From assembly GCA_902167325.1 (NCBI GenBank), contig LR632930.1:5208001-5272000 (forward strand): a DNA stretch of 64,000 nt, read 5' to 3'. Below are positions 1-7,595 of the stretch, one piece after another. The stretch comes from Chitinophaga pinensis (GTDB lineage: Bacteria; Bacteroidota; Bacteroidia; Chitinophagales; Chitinophagaceae). Position numbers and translations under genes: made by a program. Under the pieces are notes generated by a model. The model was given only the letters and a program-made list of their open reading frames with translations, had not been told where the DNA came from and searched no databases. Numbering within the stretch: position 1 is the first letter of the stretch; every line of letters begins with the position of its first letter.

Positions 1-12
1 TAAATAATTCTT

Positions 13-456
13 ATGAGAAACCAGGATTTTACAACTACCATCCAGGTAGCACAAACACCCGCTGAGGTCTATCATACCATACTAAACGTCAGAGCATGGT
101 GGTCTGGCCTCTTTGACGAATCATTTGAAGGTACATCAGAAAAAATGGGGGATGAATTCAGCTTTCTTGCAGGAGGAGGTGTGCATCATACCAGGCAAAA
201 ACTGGTAGAGCTGGTGCCAGATAAGAAAGTGGTGTGGCAGGTGACAGACGCCAATCTCAGCTTTGTAGATAAAACTGATGAGTGGAACAACACCAGGATC
301 AGTTTTGACATCTCCGAAGAGGCCGGTAAAACAAAGATCGTCTTCAGGCATATAGGCCTTGTTCCTGAATTTGAATGCTATGACTCATGCGCTCCCGCCT
401 GGACGCAATACATTCAGGAGCAGCTCCCGGCTGCCTTAAAAAAAGCAACCTCATGA
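13..456 (+). CDS. SRPBCC-domain protein (AHSA1/START-like), first of a tandem pair
   Basis: A 147-residue single-domain protein that looks like the SRPBCC helix-grip fold: an N-terminal strand, a conserved Arg-Ala-Trp-Trp near residue 27, alternating strands, and a long C-terminal helix. Such proteins bind hydrophobic ligands, but the ligand cannot be predicted. No signal peptide is visible, so it is probably cytoplasmic. Its stop overlaps the start of the next gene in an ATGA arrangement, and the next protein is a clear paralogue with the same D-F-T-T opening, NVR-WW motif and C-terminal ECYD-C pattern. The pair probably arose by duplication and is translationally coupled. The ATG at 13 is the only good start; any promoter lies outside the window. 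Confidence 0.8.
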   Translation: MRNQDFTTTIQVAQTPAEVYHTILNVRAWWSGLFDESFEGTSEKMGDEFSFLAGGGVHHTRQKLVELVPDKKVVWQVTDANLSFVDKTDEWNNTRISFDISEEAGKTKIVFRHIGLVPEFECYDSCAPAWTQYIQEQLPAALKKATS

Positions 457-1076
457 AAAATATAATAAGGGCTGTTGCAACATTAGTAACGGTCATGCTG
501 TTTATCCAAGTAAATGCTTCCTGCATAATTAATACAACAGGCAGGCAACATCCATTAACACCATCCAAAACCGGAAGTACTATGACAACAACTGATTTCA
601 CTACATCCTTTTTAGTAGATCAATCTCCTGAAGCAGTGTTCAAAGCAGCCGGCAACGTACGGGGCTGGTGGTCTGAAAGCGTTGAGGGTAATACTGATCA
701 GCTGAATGAAGAATTCCTTTATTACTATAAAGATGTTCATATCAGCAAAATGAAGATCGTGGAATATGTGCCCAACAAAAGGATAGTTTGGCAGGTGTTA
801 GACAACCATTTTAATTTCACCAGTGACAAAACCGAATGGAAAGGAAACAGGATTATCTTCGACATTTCTGCGAAAGACGGTAAAACTCAACTTCGATTTA
901 CACACGAAGGATTAGTACCGGCCTATGAATGTTATGATGTTTGCCATGATGCATGGACCAGCTACATTCAGGGGAGTTTAAAAGATCTGATTACCACAGG
1001 AAAAGGAAAGCCAAATGCTAAAGAAGGCGGACTTAACGCAGAGCTGATTGAAAAATGGAAGCTTCCTAAGAAATAA
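453..1076 (+). CDS. SRPBCC-domain protein, second of the tandem pair, with N-terminal hydrophobic extension
   Basis: Paralogue of the preceding gene, 207 residues from the ATG at 453, which overlaps the upstream stop (ATGA). The first 24 residues form a basic then hydrophobic segment ending NASC, so this form could be exported, though the lipobox is atypical. An in-frame ATG at 582 gives a 164-residue protein that aligns end to end with the upstream paralogue and has a purine-rich GGAAG about 6 bases before it. Either start, or both, may be used. The C-terminus carries a Lys-rich tail after the shared ECYD-VC region, which the first copy lacks. A perfect 14-bp hairpin with a T-run follows at 1117. 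Confidence 0.75.
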   Translation: MKNIIRAVATLVTVMLFIQVNASCIINTTGRQHPLTPSKTGSTMTTTDFTTSFLVDQSPEAVFKAAGNVRGWWSESVEGNTDQLNEEFLYYYKDVHISKMKIVEYVPNKRIVWQVLDNHFNFTSDKTEWKGNRIIFDISAKDGKTQLRFTHEGLVPAYECYDVCHDAWTSYIQGSLKDLITTGKGKPNAKEGGLNAELIEKWKLPKK

Positions 1077-1116
1077 ATATAGCAAAAGAGGCCATGACAT
1101 AAAACATCCTCTATTT

Positions 1117-1146
1117 AAAAGAAGCACTGAGTTCAGTGCTTCTTTT
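1117..1146. terminator. Bidirectional intrinsic terminator
   Basis: A 14-bp perfect stem (1117-1130 with 1133-1146) around a 2-base loop, A-rich on the left and T-rich on the right. It lies between convergent genes ending at 1076 (+) and 1201 (-), so it can stop both. Confidence 0.8.
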
Positions 1147-1200
1147 TGTTTCCGGTCTTCTTATAATCTCATATTGATCTATTTTCTTTCATTCATAGAT

Positions 1201-1632
1201 TTACATCTCCATACGAGGCCACTTCCATGCATAAAGGATAATCAGGCAAAGAAGAAAGACTTCTACAACAGCACCAAACACCATGTGCATCCAGGCCTCT
1301 CCTGCCAAATTAAACAACGTAAAGGGAATATACACCACGGCAACAATGATATTTACCCATCGATTTACTTTAGCCGGCAGGGCCACAGAAAGGAAAATCA
1401 TTAATGCCGGGATCGTCACAGCAGCTAATACTACCAAAAGAAATGTTTGCGTAATTTCAAAAACAAACACCTTGTCTGCTAACAGATCTTCCAGTGCACC
1501 CGGCATAAACAGGTGGAAATAATCTACATAGATGTAGAGAAACATAAAACTCGCCCACAGCGCTGCAAGCTTCAGTTTCAAACTGACTTTGATGTCTTTC
1601 AGTTCATATTGTGGTGTTTCTTGTGTATTCAT
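1201..1632 (-). CDS. Small integral membrane protein, DUF6326-like
   Basis: A 143-residue protein with four predicted transmembrane helices (roughly residues 22-42, 60-82, 90-108, 113-135) after a charged cytosolic N-terminus. The pattern, including a Tyr-rich segment after helix 1 and a short basic C-terminus, resembles the DUF6326 family of small Bacteroidota membrane proteins, which have no known function. It lies 10 bp downstream of the outer-membrane protein gene on the same strand and may share its transcript. Family assignment is from pattern recognition only. Confidence 0.65.
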   Translation of the reverse strand: MNTQETPQYELKDIKVSLKLKLAALWASFMFLYIYVDYFHLFMPGALEDLLADKVFVFEITQTFLLVVLAAVTIPALMIFLSVALPAKVNRWVNIIVAVVYIPFTLFNLAGEAWMHMVFGAVVEVFLLCLIILYAWKWPRMEM

Positions 1633-1642
1633 AAATTATCAA

Positions 1643-2269
1643 CTAAAAATTAAACCCAAAATGAAGCCCGGGTTCAAAACCAAAGTATGCAGGCCATTTA
1701 CTTTCCTTTTCTTCAAAAGATTGTGGTGTATTAGTTTTTACAGGCCAATGAGTCAAACCTATAGAGGGTTCTATAAAGAAACGGTTTCTTAATAGTTTAA
1801 CCTGGTAGCCCAGGCGGTAGGTCATAAACAGTGTGAATCCCTTTGTAATCTTTTTATTACCCTCATCATAATATCTTTGAAAAGCATTCATTGCATGAAT
1901 GCCTGTGTATAATCCTTTCCACCAAAAACGATTGTATGCTAATCCAATTACATGCTGGCGCACATGCCCGGGATAGTTTTCTCCCGGTGCATCAAATGAT
2001 TTCCCCCAGGGAATGCCTAATGGGTAAGCAAACCTGGATTTTTTCAATTCCAGGAAAACAACATCTTTAGGTGTGATCCTGTATCCAATATTCAATTGAA
2101 TAAAATGAGGCGGATTCCGGTCATTAGGAATAAGATTTCCTAACATCAGGAATGTACTGCCAACAAAATACTTTTTATAAGTACTGTCTTGATTGGCATA
2201 TTGTGCATTCAGCTGTAGACTGCCTGCCATCAATAAGGTCAGAGTGAACAATAAATTCTTCTTTTGCAC
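1643..2269 (-). CDS. Exported outer-membrane beta-barrel-like protein, unknown function
   Basis: I place the start at a GTG (2269) because it opens a classic signal peptide: two Lys, a hydrophobic run LLFTLTLLMAG, and a cleavage-like LNAQ. The mature part has alternating aromatic and polar residues, and the protein ends in Phe-Asn-Phe, typical of outer-membrane barrels. A longer reading from a GTG at 2335 has a non-signal-like N-terminus and begins upstream of the TACCTTTG -7 box at 2300-2307, so it is unlikely. Length is about 208 residues. No enzymatic motif is seen. The Crp/Fnr regulator lies just upstream on the same strand. Confidence 0.7.
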   Translation of the reverse strand: MQKKNLLFTLTLLMAGSLQLNAQYANQDSTYKKYFVGSTFLMLGNLIPNDRNPPHFIQLNIGYRITPKDVVFLELKKSRFAYPLGIPWGKSFDAPGENYPGHVRQHVIGLAYNRFWWKGLYTGIHAMNAFQRYYDEGNKKITKGFTLFMTYRLGYQVKLLRNRFFIEPSIGLTHWPVKTNTPQSFEEKESKWPAYFGFEPGLHFGFNF

Positions 2270-2299
2270 ATCAATACTATTAGTTGTTAAATGATGATA

Positions 2300-2307
2300 C
2301 AAAGGTA
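2300..2307 (-). promoter_or_regulatory. Bacteroidota -7 box before outer-membrane protein gene
   Basis: TACCTTTG on the minus strand fits TAnnTTTG exactly. It places the transcript start near 2295, about 25 bases before the GTG at 2269. No good -33 TTTG is visible. Confidence 0.5.
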
Positions 2308-2354
2308 GATTGGCAAGGTGCCTTAAATCGTTCACTTAAGTTAAGAAATGAACC

Positions 2355-2936
2355 CTATCCCTTATTTTTATCTACAAGCCTTGCTCTTAACCTGCTTAAA
2401 GACTGGGGTTTGATACCTAAAAAGCTCGCTAACTGGTGCTGTGGCACACGTTGAATAAGGTCTGGTCTTTTCTGTATTAAGTTCAGGTAACGTTGTTCAG
2501 GGGAAGACGTTTTAAACTCGTCAAAGTCTATCCGTTGTTTAGCTAAAAGTTGTTCGGATAATATTCTGCACAAGGTTTCAAACTTTGGAAATTTACTGTT
2601 TACTTCAACTTCCATATCAGAATTTGAAACTATTAGTATAGTGTCTTCAATACAACTGATATAATATTCGGACGGAGTTTTGTTTATTACACAAGGTGGG
2701 GTCAAAGCTTCCATTTCTGTATAGAAAGCAGTTGTTTTTTCTTCACTGTCTAAAATATAATATGTCCGGATACAGCCTTTTAAAACAAAGTAGCTATCCT
2801 TCGTCTTTTGTCCTTCTTTGAGTAAAGTTGTCCCTTTCTTAACAGAGCGGAATATGTCTAACGAAAGTATTGCGTTCTTCTCATCATCTGTCAGAGAAAC
2901 GTATTTTGATATAAAGCCAAATAGTATGTCCTGCAT
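2355..2936 (-). CDS. Crp/Fnr-family transcriptional regulator
   Basis: A 193-residue protein with an N-terminal cyclic-nucleotide-binding-like beta-roll (about residues 25-115, including G-T-T-L-L-K-E-G-Q and Y-F-V-L-K-G-C-I-R) and a C-terminal helix-turn-helix (about 150-190: P-Q-H-Q-L-A-S-F-L-G-I then P-Q-S-L-S-R-L-R). This is the common Bacteroidota Crp/Fnr layout, without obvious cysteine ligands for an Fe-S cluster. The ligand is unknown. It is encoded just upstream of the outer-membrane and small membrane protein genes on the same strand and may control them. This part of the window is visibly richer in A/T than the later regions. Confidence 0.85.
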   Translation of the reverse strand: MQDILFGFISKYVSLTDDEKNAILSLDIFRSVKKGTTLLKEGQKTKDSYFVLKGCIRTYYILDSEEKTTAFYTEMEALTPPCVINKTPSEYYISCIEDTILIVSNSDMEVEVNSKFPKFETLCRILSEQLLAKQRIDFDEFKTSSPEQRYLNLIQKRPDLIQRVPQHQLASFLGIKPQSLSRLRARLVDKNKG

Positions 2937-3110
2937 TGTTTTTATAAATTATTACTGTCGTCTTTTACATTTGCCACCAACCCAAAAATAGGCGCAATTC
3001 TACAATTTAAAGAAAACGACATATATATCCCTATCTGGACATCAAATTCATCGGTTACCATTGGAAGCCTGGCCACAGGGGTAAAGGGAATGTTTGTTTA
3101 TAAAAAATGC
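2937..3110. other. Intergenic stretch before the tRNA-like array
   Basis: Upstream region of the Crp/Fnr gene and distal edge of the tRNA-like array. I see no gene, no exact TAnnTTTG box on the minus strand, and no repeat, apart from the decayed first array unit that starts at 3111. Confidence 0.5.
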
Positions 3111-3659
3111 GGAGTCAACCGGGTTCGCCCTCCCGGAACTGTTACAGTCAACATTATTTGATCTGAGACTGCATATCCCTAAAACAAAAATCCCCGGCTG
3201 ATGGCCGGGAAATATTCAGCGGAGTCAGCCGGATTCGAACCCCCGGACCTGTTACAGTCAAAATCTTTTAAGCAGAGACTGACACCCCCTAAAACAAAAA
3301 TCCCCGGCTGATGGCCGGGAAATATTCAGCGGAGTCAGCCGGATTCGAACCCCCGAACCTGTTACAGTCAAAATCTTTTAAGCAGAGACTGACACCCCCT
3401 AAAACAAAAATCCCCGGCTGATGGCCGGGAAATATTCAGCGGAGTCAGCCGGATTCGAACCCCCGGACCTGTTACAGTCAAGATCTTTTAAGCAGAGACT
3501 GACACCCCCTAAAACAAAAATCCCCGGCTGATGGCCGGGAAATATTCAGCGGAGTCAGCCGGATTCGAACCCCCGGACCTGTTACAGTCAAAATCTTTTA
3601 AGCAGAGACTGACACCCCCTAAAACAAAAATCCCCGGCTGATGGCCGGGAAATATTCAG
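3111..3659 (-). repeat. Five 110-bp tandem units, each a D-arm-less tRNA-Ser-like sequence plus terminator
   Basis: Unit boundaries (plus-strand GGAGTCA) fall at 3111, 3221, 3331, 3441 and 3551, and the real tRNA acceptor begins at 3661, so the period is exactly 110 bp. Read on the minus strand each unit holds: a 5' strand GGTGTCAG; a modified anticodon-like segment; the same variable-arm sequence as the tRNA (GACTGTAACAGGTC); a TTCGAAT loop; a 3' strand CTGACTCC plus G; a GCTGAATATTT linker; and a CCCGGCC/GCCGGGG hairpin followed by TTTTTG. GGTGTCAG and CTGACTCC pair over 8 positions with one mismatch, so the unit can close like a tRNA acceptor stem, although the D-arm is absent and the T-stem is re-paired. 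Units 2-5 differ by only a few bases; the outermost (3111) is decayed. The shared linker and terminator suggest amplification from the tRNA 3' region. Function unknown. Confidence 0.85.
3626..3649 (-). terminator. Intrinsic terminator of tRNA-Ser(TGA), repeated in each 110-bp unit
   Basis: Minus-strand hairpin CCCGGCC/GCCGGGG with a short ATCA-type loop followed by TTTTTG, 10 bases after the tRNA 3' end. The same hairpin recurs every 110 bp through the array. Confidence 0.75.
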
Positions 3660-3744
3660 CGGAGGAAGAGGGATTCGAACCCCCGGACCTGTTACAGTCA
3701 ACAGTTTTCAAGACTGCCGCAATCGACCGCTCTGCCATTCCTCC
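3660..3744 (-). tRNA. tRNA-Ser (anticodon TGA)
   Basis: An 85-nt class II tRNA: acceptor GGAGGAA pairs with TTCCTCC, discriminator G, anticodon arm GCAGT-CTTGAAA-ACTGT with TGA, a long variable arm typical of serine tRNAs, and T-loop TTCGAAT. CCA is not encoded. It is identical to the copy at 32831-32915, including about 45 bp of upstream promoter DNA. Confidence 0.93.
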
Positions 3745-3748
3745 GGCG

Positions 3749-3780
3749 CAAAAGTATAATTCCGGTTGAATTAAACAAAA
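3749..3780 (-). promoter_or_regulatory. Promoter of tRNA-Ser(TGA), copy 1
   Basis: Minus-strand TTTTG (-33, 3780-3776), 19-bp spacer, TACTTTTG (-7, 3756-3749): an excellent Bacteroidota consensus. The -7 box ends only 4 bases before the tRNA 5' G, so transcription should begin at or within a base or two of the mature 5' end. Confidence 0.8.
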
Positions 3781-3880
3781 TAATTTTTCTCCCTCCCCTG
3801 CCGTTCATCGATAAAACCTGCTTTCCGTCTTCCAAATAATATTATTTTTAATATCTCTCACGGCTATCACCCGCAAGAAT

Positions 3881-3888
3881 TATGTTTG
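3881..3888 (+). promoter_or_regulatory. Candidate -7 box just before the histidine kinase gene
   Basis: TATGTTTG fits TAnnTTTG and ends 4 bases before the ATG at 3893, which would make the mRNA essentially leaderless. No clear -33 element. Confidence 0.4.
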
Positions 3889-3892
3889 CAAT

Positions 3893-4975
3893 ATGTTTCC
3901 TTCGAGGCACTACTTAAAATCCGGCAGTTTCCTGGCGCGTTTGCTGTTCTGGGCATTCCCCTGTATCATGCTCACCTATATCTACGGCACCGCTTTCGAT
4001 AACTTCGAACTGGGTATTGTAGTGGTGTTACTGTTGCTGCCCGTCCATATCTGTTACTATTACCTCCTCACCAATTGGGTACTGCCCAGCTTCTTTAACG
4101 GCAAATACCTCCGCTCCGCACTTACAGGTTTAGTTATTATAGCCGCAATGGCCCTCCTTTACCGGCTCAATGAGATCTTTATTTCTGATCCGTATATCGC
4201 GTGGTACTATACCCGGACCAACCCAAACTGGTCGTGGGACAAACTGGAAAAAGACCGCTGGCACCAGCTTATCAGCAAAGGGGATTTCGTAAATGCCGTG
4301 GAAAGAAGCAACGTGGTGGTATGGATCGGGATCACGCTAAAGATGTTCGCCCTCTGGCATGAACGTAAAAATGCCATCCTGCAGGCAGAGTTAAACTTCC
4401 TGAAAGGGCAGCTCCACCCCCATTTCCTTTTTAACTCCCTCAACAACCTGTACGCCCTCTCCCTGAATAACGCCCCCCAAACGCCGGGTATCATCCTCGG
4501 ATTATCGAATATCCTCCGGTATGTGCTCTACGAATGCACGGCCGACCGGGTTTCACTGGAAAGGGATATCGAGGTACTGAAAGACTACATCCGGCTGGAG
4601 CAGCTGCGGTACGAAGAGCGGCTGGACCTTAACGTAAACATCCAGGTACCTCCCGGCTCCGGGCAGATCGCCCCCCTGCTTATGCTGCCCCTCGTGGAAA
4701 ATGCGTTCAAGCATGGTGTGGGCGAAACGGTGGACCAGCCCTGGATCAACATTGAGGTACAAGTGGTGAAATCGGAACTGCTGCTGAAGATCAGTAACAG
4801 CAAACCCCTCCACCCCGTGAATACCAGTGAAAAACAGGGTGGTAAAATAGGACTGACCAATGTACAGCACCGCCTCAAACTACTATACCCCGACGCGCAT
4901 ATGCTGACCTGGTACGATGAGGACGATTGCTTTATCCTTGAAATGATGGTAAAATTATCCGCAAATAATAATTAA
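3893..4975 (+). CDS. LytS-type sensor histidine kinase
   Basis: A 360-residue inner-membrane kinase. Four hydrophobic segments occur in the first 155 residues (about 14-32, 40-60, 72-92, 140-156), with a roughly 45-residue loop after the third. The cytosolic part carries the His_kinase signature Q-L-H-P-H-F-L-F-N-S-L at about 173-183, with His177 the likely phosphoacceptor, then the ATPase N-box L-P-L-V-E-N-A-F-K-H-G and the glycine motif G-G-K-I-G-L-T-N. It should phosphorylate the LytTR regulator encoded 4 bp downstream. It has no recognisable sensor domain beyond the membrane part. An exact -7 box abuts the ATG. Confidence 0.93.
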   Translation: MFPSRHYLKSGSFLARLLFWAFPCIMLTYIYGTAFDNFELGIVVVLLLLPVHICYYYLLTNWVLPSFFNGKYLRSALTGLVIIAAMALLYRLNEIFISDPYIAWYYTRTNPNWSWDKLEKDRWHQLISKGDFVNAVERSNVVVWIGITLKMFALWHERKNAILQAELNFLKGQLHPHFLFNSLNNLYALSLNNAPQTPGIILGLSNILRYVLYECTADRVSLERDIEVLKDYIRLEQLRYEERLDLNVNIQVPPGSGQIAPLLMLPLVENAFKHGVGETVDQPWINIEVQVVKSELLLKISNSKPLHPVNTSEKQGGKIGLTNVQHRLKLLYPDAHMLTWYDEDDCFILEMMVKLSANNN

Positions 4976-4979
4976 CGAC

Positions 4980-5723
4980 ATGGCGATCCGGACAATCATT
5001 GTAGACGATGAACCACATGCGGTAGAGATCATTCAGAAATATGCCTCCAATATCCCGGATCTGGAGATCGTGGCTACCTGTAATAACGCCATACTTGCCT
5101 TCCGGCTGCTGCAACAACAACCGATAGACCTGCTGCTGGTAGACATCAAGATGCCCGGACTCACCGGCACCGATCTCGTCAGGAGCCTGAAGAACCCGCC
5201 CATGGTGATATTCACCACGGCTTACCATGAGTTTGCGGTAGACGGGTTCGATCTCAATGCCATCGACTACCTCGTAAAGCCCATCCCTCTCAACCGCTTC
5301 CTGCGGGCTATAGACAAAGTGATGCATGCCATTAAAGGCAACAAGCCGGCCACCTTCGTGGAAACGCCGGAAGCGGCACCTGTTGCTCCCGCAAAGCACT
5401 TTCTCTACCTGCGTATCGACCGGCAGTCAGTTAAAGTAGATACCGCGGATATCCATTGGATCGAAAGCATCAAGGATTATATCAAAGTAGTTACGAAGGG
5501 TAAATCCTATGTCACCAAGCAAAAGATCAGCGTAGTGGAAAAGCTGCTGCCTATGGGGCATTTCATGCGTGTTCACCGCTCGTTTATCATACCTGCTGAT
5601 AAAGTAGAAGGCTACAACCCCAATTACCTCATCATTGCAGGGAGCAAGATCCCTGTGGGCCGTAATTACAAGCAGGCCTGCCTTGAAAAACTGGGTCCCG
5701 GTATCGCCGAACAGCCGGAATAA
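4980..5723 (+). CDS. LytTR-family response regulator
   Basis: A 247-residue regulator with an N-terminal receiver domain (acidic pair D9-D10, phosphoacceptor D55 in L-V-D-I-K-M-P-G, conserved Lys in Y-L-V-K-P-I) and a C-terminal LytTR DNA-binding domain from about residue 140 (I-H-W-I-E-S-I-K-D-Y-I and F-M-R-V-H-R-S-F-I). It is the partner of the kinase 4 bp upstream and probably co-translated with it. Targets cannot be read directly; the cupin and YceI genes downstream on the same strand are candidates. Confidence 0.95.
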   Translation: MAIRTIIVDDEPHAVEIIQKYASNIPDLEIVATCNNAILAFRLLQQQPIDLLLVDIKMPGLTGTDLVRSLKNPPMVIFTTAYHEFAVDGFDLNAIDYLVKPIPLNRFLRAIDKVMHAIKGNKPATFVETPEAAPVAPAKHFLYLRIDRQSVKVDTADIHWIESIKDYIKVVTKGKSYVTKQKISVVEKLLPMGHFMRVHRSFIIPADKVEGYNPNYLIIAGSKIPVGRNYKQACLEKLGPGIAEQPE

Positions 5724-5876
5724 GTATACATCTCCCTATTACAAAAACCCCTTCAACCGCATAGCCGTCCGGCAACGGAAACGGCCATATGCCGACGGTA
5801 TCCGCTGTCCGTCGATCTGATTTCCTGCACACCCGAATTACTCCGAAACTTGCATTCCTTTTAACAAATTATCATC

Positions 5877-6344
5877 ATGGAACCAGTACAAACCAATGCA
5901 TTCCGGAACTACCAGGGAGGGTATTTCAGGGCCCTTATTACTCCGGAGCAAACACAAAACGCCATGGCGTTGATAGAATTTACGTTACCCCGCGGCGCGG
6001 AGCCGCCGTTGCATGTGCATCAGAATGAAGACGAAGCTTTTTACTTAGTGGAAGGCCGCATGAGCGTACGTGTGGGAGACAAAACCACCATCCTCGAAGC
6101 GGGCGAAGCACTGTTTGCACCGCGGAACACGCCCCATGCTTTCCAGATCCTTTCTGAGACGGCCACCCTGCTGAACCTCATCACCCCCGGTACGCTGGCC
6201 GGTTTCTTCTTCGAGTTCAGCACCCCGGTTACCGGCACTCCCGCCATCAGCACGGAAGCCCCGGCACCTGATATGGAAGCCGTAGCGCGGATGGTGCAGG
6301 CTATCACCAAAACCTATCATGTACAATTTCTGGAAACCAAATAA
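5877..6344 (+). CDS. Cupin-domain protein
   Basis: A 155-residue single-cupin protein. Motif 1 is L-H-V-H-Q-N-E-D-E-A-F-Y with two His and one Glu as likely metal ligands (about residues 46-54), followed by G-R-M-S-V and a second motif P-R-N-T-P-H-A-F with the third His. No signal peptide, so cytoplasmic. Substrate unknown; proteins of this size include quercetinase-like and sugar-binding cupins. The YceI lipoprotein gene begins 9 bp downstream, so the two form an operon. Confidence 0.85.
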   Translation: MEPVQTNAFRNYQGGYFRALITPEQTQNAMALIEFTLPRGAEPPLHVHQNEDEAFYLVEGRMSVRVGDKTTILEAGEALFAPRNTPHAFQILSETATLLNLITPGTLAGFFFEFSTPVTGTPAISTEAPAPDMEAVARMVQAITKTYHVQFLETK

Positions 6345-6353
6345 CACACTAAA

Positions 6354-6944
6354 ATGAAGATCAACAATTACTTCAAGGGAGGCCTGCTGCTTTTACTGGC
6401 CGCCTGCTCAAAGAAAGACGATCCCATCGCGCAAAAATTCAATGTAGATGAAAGCGTATCCGTTGCAGAATGGAGAGGCAGCGCCCCTACCCACTACCAC
6501 ACCGGATCTTTCAAGGTAAAAGGCAGCTTTCAGACGAATGGTACCAAGCAGGTAACGGGTGGCGATTTCACCATTCCCATCGCCAGCATCGAGAACTTCG
6601 ACCTTACCGGCGTTCCCAAAACGGAATTGCTCGACCACCTGAAAAGCCCCGACTTCTTCAACCTTGCACTGCACCCCACCGCCACATTCCATATTACCAA
6701 AGTGGAACCCGGCACCAACAACAGAGCCACAGTAACTGGTGATTTTACCATGTTGGGCCAGAAGCACCCTGTACAGATTCCTGCGAAGATCATCGTGGAA
6801 AAAGACAGGCTGTATGTGGAAGGTACTTTTAACCTGAACAGGCTTACCTGGGGAATGAATAAATACAATGACCCCGCCGGTACACTGTATATCCTTCCTG
6901 ATGTAGTGATTACCCTGAAGGTTCAGGGCACACCGTCCAAATAG
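6354..6944 (+). CDS. YceI-family lipoprotein
   Basis: A 196-residue lipoprotein: the N-terminus has a hydrophobic run ending in lipobox L-A-A-C at about residue 19, then Ser-Lys-Lys-Asp-Asp. The rest is a YceI-like lipocalin-fold barrel with the family pattern G-S-F-K-V-K-G, then L-L-D-H-L-K-S-P-D-F-F, H-P-T-A-T-F and G-D-F-T-M-L-G. YceI proteins bind isoprenoid or other apolar ligands in the periplasm. An intrinsic terminator follows directly, closing the cupin-YceI transcript. Confidence 0.93.
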   Translation: MKINNYFKGGLLLLLAACSKKDDPIAQKFNVDESVSVAEWRGSAPTHYHTGSFKVKGSFQTNGTKQVTGGDFTIPIASIENFDLTGVPKTELLDHLKSPDFFNLALHPTATFHITKVEPGTNNRATVTGDFTMLGQKHPVQIPAKIIVEKDRLYVEGTFNLNRLTWGMNKYNDPAGTLYILPDVVITLKVQGTPSK

Positions 6945-6965
6945 TTATCCCTATACAACATTAAA

Positions 6966-6994
6966 GCCTGCCGTCATTACAACGGCAGGCTTTT
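6966..6994 (+). terminator. Intrinsic terminator after yceI-like gene
   Basis: Nine-bp perfect stem GCCTGCCGT/ACGGCAGGC around a 7-base loop, followed by TTTTG. Confidence 0.85.
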
Positions 6995-7043
6995 GTATTT
7001 GGGGTCAACGTGCAGCCCGGAGGAAACCACTCCGGCTGCCAGC

Positions 7044-7583
7044 TCATGCACAATATTTGCGGATCAGTTTCTCCTGTGTTTTGGATATTCTCGCCAGCAT
7101 GCTAAATAATCCGAACAAGGGGGTAAAGATCACAGCGATACCTGCAGGATGCATATCGCTTATTTGGGATATAGCGGCCAGTATAAGCGGGTTTCTGGGG
7201 ATACCCTTAGCATCGGTAGCCCCGTCTGCCGCAAGGCCGTATAAGATCCGTAATGCGTTTTCAAAGCCCGTGGAACCGGGAAGCACCACGGTCGTAAAAA
7301 CTACCGGCTGATCCAGCTCATTGGAAAAGCGGTGTACCACATTCCTTTCCACAGTGTATTTCTCCCCTGCGAACAGGGTCAGTTTTTTATCTTTCAATGT
7401 CAGCGTGAGTACGCCTTCTACCACATTAAAGGTTTCGGAGAAGTTTTTATGATAATGCAAAGGCGTTCCTCCTCCGGGCATCAGCTTCACCAGTAATGAA
7501 GTGATGCGGCCGTTGGTTTCCGCGGCGGTTTGAGTGAAGGTTACTTCGTCTCTGATAACAGGGTTGATAATAGTTTCTTTCAT
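7044..7583 (-). CDS. Cupin-domain protein
   Basis: A 179-residue protein with a cupin core: L-H-Y-H-K-N-F-S-E-T-F (about residues 42-52) supplies the His-His-Glu ligands and E-R-N-V-V-H-R-F the later His. After the cupin there is a roughly 60-residue C-terminal segment with a hydrophobic stretch (A-G-I-A-V-I-F-T-P-L-F-G-L-F) that may be a helix or membrane anchor. The gene lies 12 bp after the ZU5-like lipoprotein gene on the same strand. Substrate unknown. Confidence 0.8.
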   Translation of the reverse strand: MKETIINPVIRDEVTFTQTAAETNGRITSLLVKLMPGGGTPLHYHKNFSETFNVVEGVLTLTLKDKKLTLFAGEKYTVERNVVHRFSNELDQPVVFTTVVLPGSTGFENALRILYGLAADGATDAKGIPRNPLILAAISQISDMHPAGIAVIFTPLFGLFSMLARISKTQEKLIRKYCA

Positions 7584-7595
7584 GGTCGGGATTTG

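Noticed and set aside
3550..3617. Functional tRNA inside each 110-bp unit
   Set aside because: The D-arm is missing, the T-stem no longer pairs in the normal way and no proper anticodon stem can be drawn, so I treat these as tRNA-like repeats.
3111..3659. CRISPR array
   Set aside because: Units are 110 bp of nearly identical sequence with no variable spacers, carry tRNA-like parts and terminators, and no cas genes are near.
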